From assembly GCA_019347855.1 (NCBI GenBank), contig JAHWKO010000049.1, forward strand, positions 1-17,185: a stretch of 17,185 nt of DNA, given 5' to 3'. Source of the stretch: Actinomycetota bacterium (lineage in GTDB: Bacteria > Actinomycetota > Nitriliruptoria > Nitriliruptorales > JAHWKO01). The first letter of the stretch is position 1. The number at the start of each line of letters is the position of its first letter. The notes below the pieces were generated by a model. It ran no database searches. It was not told where the DNA came from and saw only the letters and a program-made list of their open reading frames with translations. The position numbers and the translations under genes were made by a program. Positions 16,863 through 17,185 of the stretch are shown here, piece after piece.

Positions 16863-17185
16863 GCTCGTCGACGATCGGCCGGATGGCCTCCTCGAAGAGC
16901 CGATCGGTGCCCTCGCGCACGGGCTCGCCGAGCTGCAGGGTGTCGAGCACCTGGCTGACGGAGGGCTCGAGCACGACCTCGGTGAACGCGCCGCGCGAGA
17001 TGACCTCGTGGCCCTTTCCGCCGCGACCGGTCTTCTTGTAGCGACCGGTGTTGATGCGCTGCTCGCCGCCGAGGCTCGTCTTGACCACGAGCGTGTCGCG
17101 ATCCGACTTCGCGGCCTTCACCGCCAGAAGTGCGTCGTCGTCGGCGAGCTTCATCAGTTGCACGCCCTTGCCGGCGGACGCGAGG
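16850..17185 (-). CDS. DNA gyrase/topoisomerase IV A subunit, C-terminal fragment
   Basis: The - strand frame is open at the window's right edge and encodes the end of a type IIA topoisomerase A subunit (GyrA/ParC-like). It has [20 protein letters not shown], a beta-pinwheel blade segment, then [20 protein letters not shown] and [19 protein letters not shown], the family's late C-terminal pattern. About 40 further residues, up to about 16850, keep a strongly G/C-biased third position and then run into antisense leuC without a stop. The 5' part, with the breakage-reunion domain and catalytic Tyr, lies outside. GyrA and ParC cannot be told apart from this piece. From memory, the GKGVQLMKL and RGGKGHEVI pattern recalls planctomycete-type proteins more than actinobacterial GyrA, but this is tentative. 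Confidence 0.6.

Noticed and set aside
16852..17185. A 110-residue C-terminal extension of LeuC
   Set aside because: The sequence is antisense to a conserved topoisomerase frame and has no LeuC homology by eye. LeuC is already full length by 16851.

Overview
The window is very GC-rich DNA with strong G/C preference at third codon positions and many GTG starts. Gene content (a TreY/TreZ trehalose pathway, a GH57/DUF3536 protein, and a leucine leader peptide that may be nearly leaderless) fits an actinobacterium-like high-GC bacterium. No rRNA or other marker is present, so the lineage is an inference. I found no tRNA, CRISPR array, insertion sequence or phage gene.

Region 1 (1-10705, + strand) is an alpha-glucan/trehalose operon. 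A possible 3' end of an unidentified gene overlaps glgB (branching enzyme). Then come treZ, a GH57-family protein with the DUF3536 layout, treY, and a GMC-type flavin oxidoreductase. Spacing is tight: an 11-codon mini-ORF bridges glgB and treZ, 22 bases separate treZ from the GH57 gene, GH57 and treY share an ATGA, and 26 bases precede the GMC gene. GlgB would make branched glucan, TreY would convert chain ends to maltooligosyl-trehalose, and TreZ would release trehalose. The usual debranching partner TreX/GlgX is absent, and the GH57 protein sits where a glucan-processing enzyme would be expected.

Region 2 (10712-13176, - strand) is a two-gene unit, an S9 prolyl-oligopeptidase-family peptidase followed 2 bases later by a YqgE/AlgH protein. 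It converges on the GMC gene with a 6-base gap.

Region 3 (13177-16851, + strand) is leucine biosynthesis. A divergent intergenic region holds a perfect inverted repeat, a candidate promoter and a 37-codon leader ORF with eight leucine codons among its last eleven. A strong GC hairpin follows 1 base after the leader stop codon. Then come leuA, a 64-codon unknown ORF and leuC. This looks like leucine-responsive attenuation, although the hairpin has no T-tract.

Region 4 (about 16850-17185) is anomalous. The leuC frame passes its expected end with no stop codon. From that point the opposite strand carries the C-terminal part of a type IIA topoisomerase A subunit (GyrA/ParC-like), also without a stop of its own. 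leuD is absent. Two coding frames meeting tail to tail with no stops suggests a rearrangement breakpoint or a chimeric assembly.
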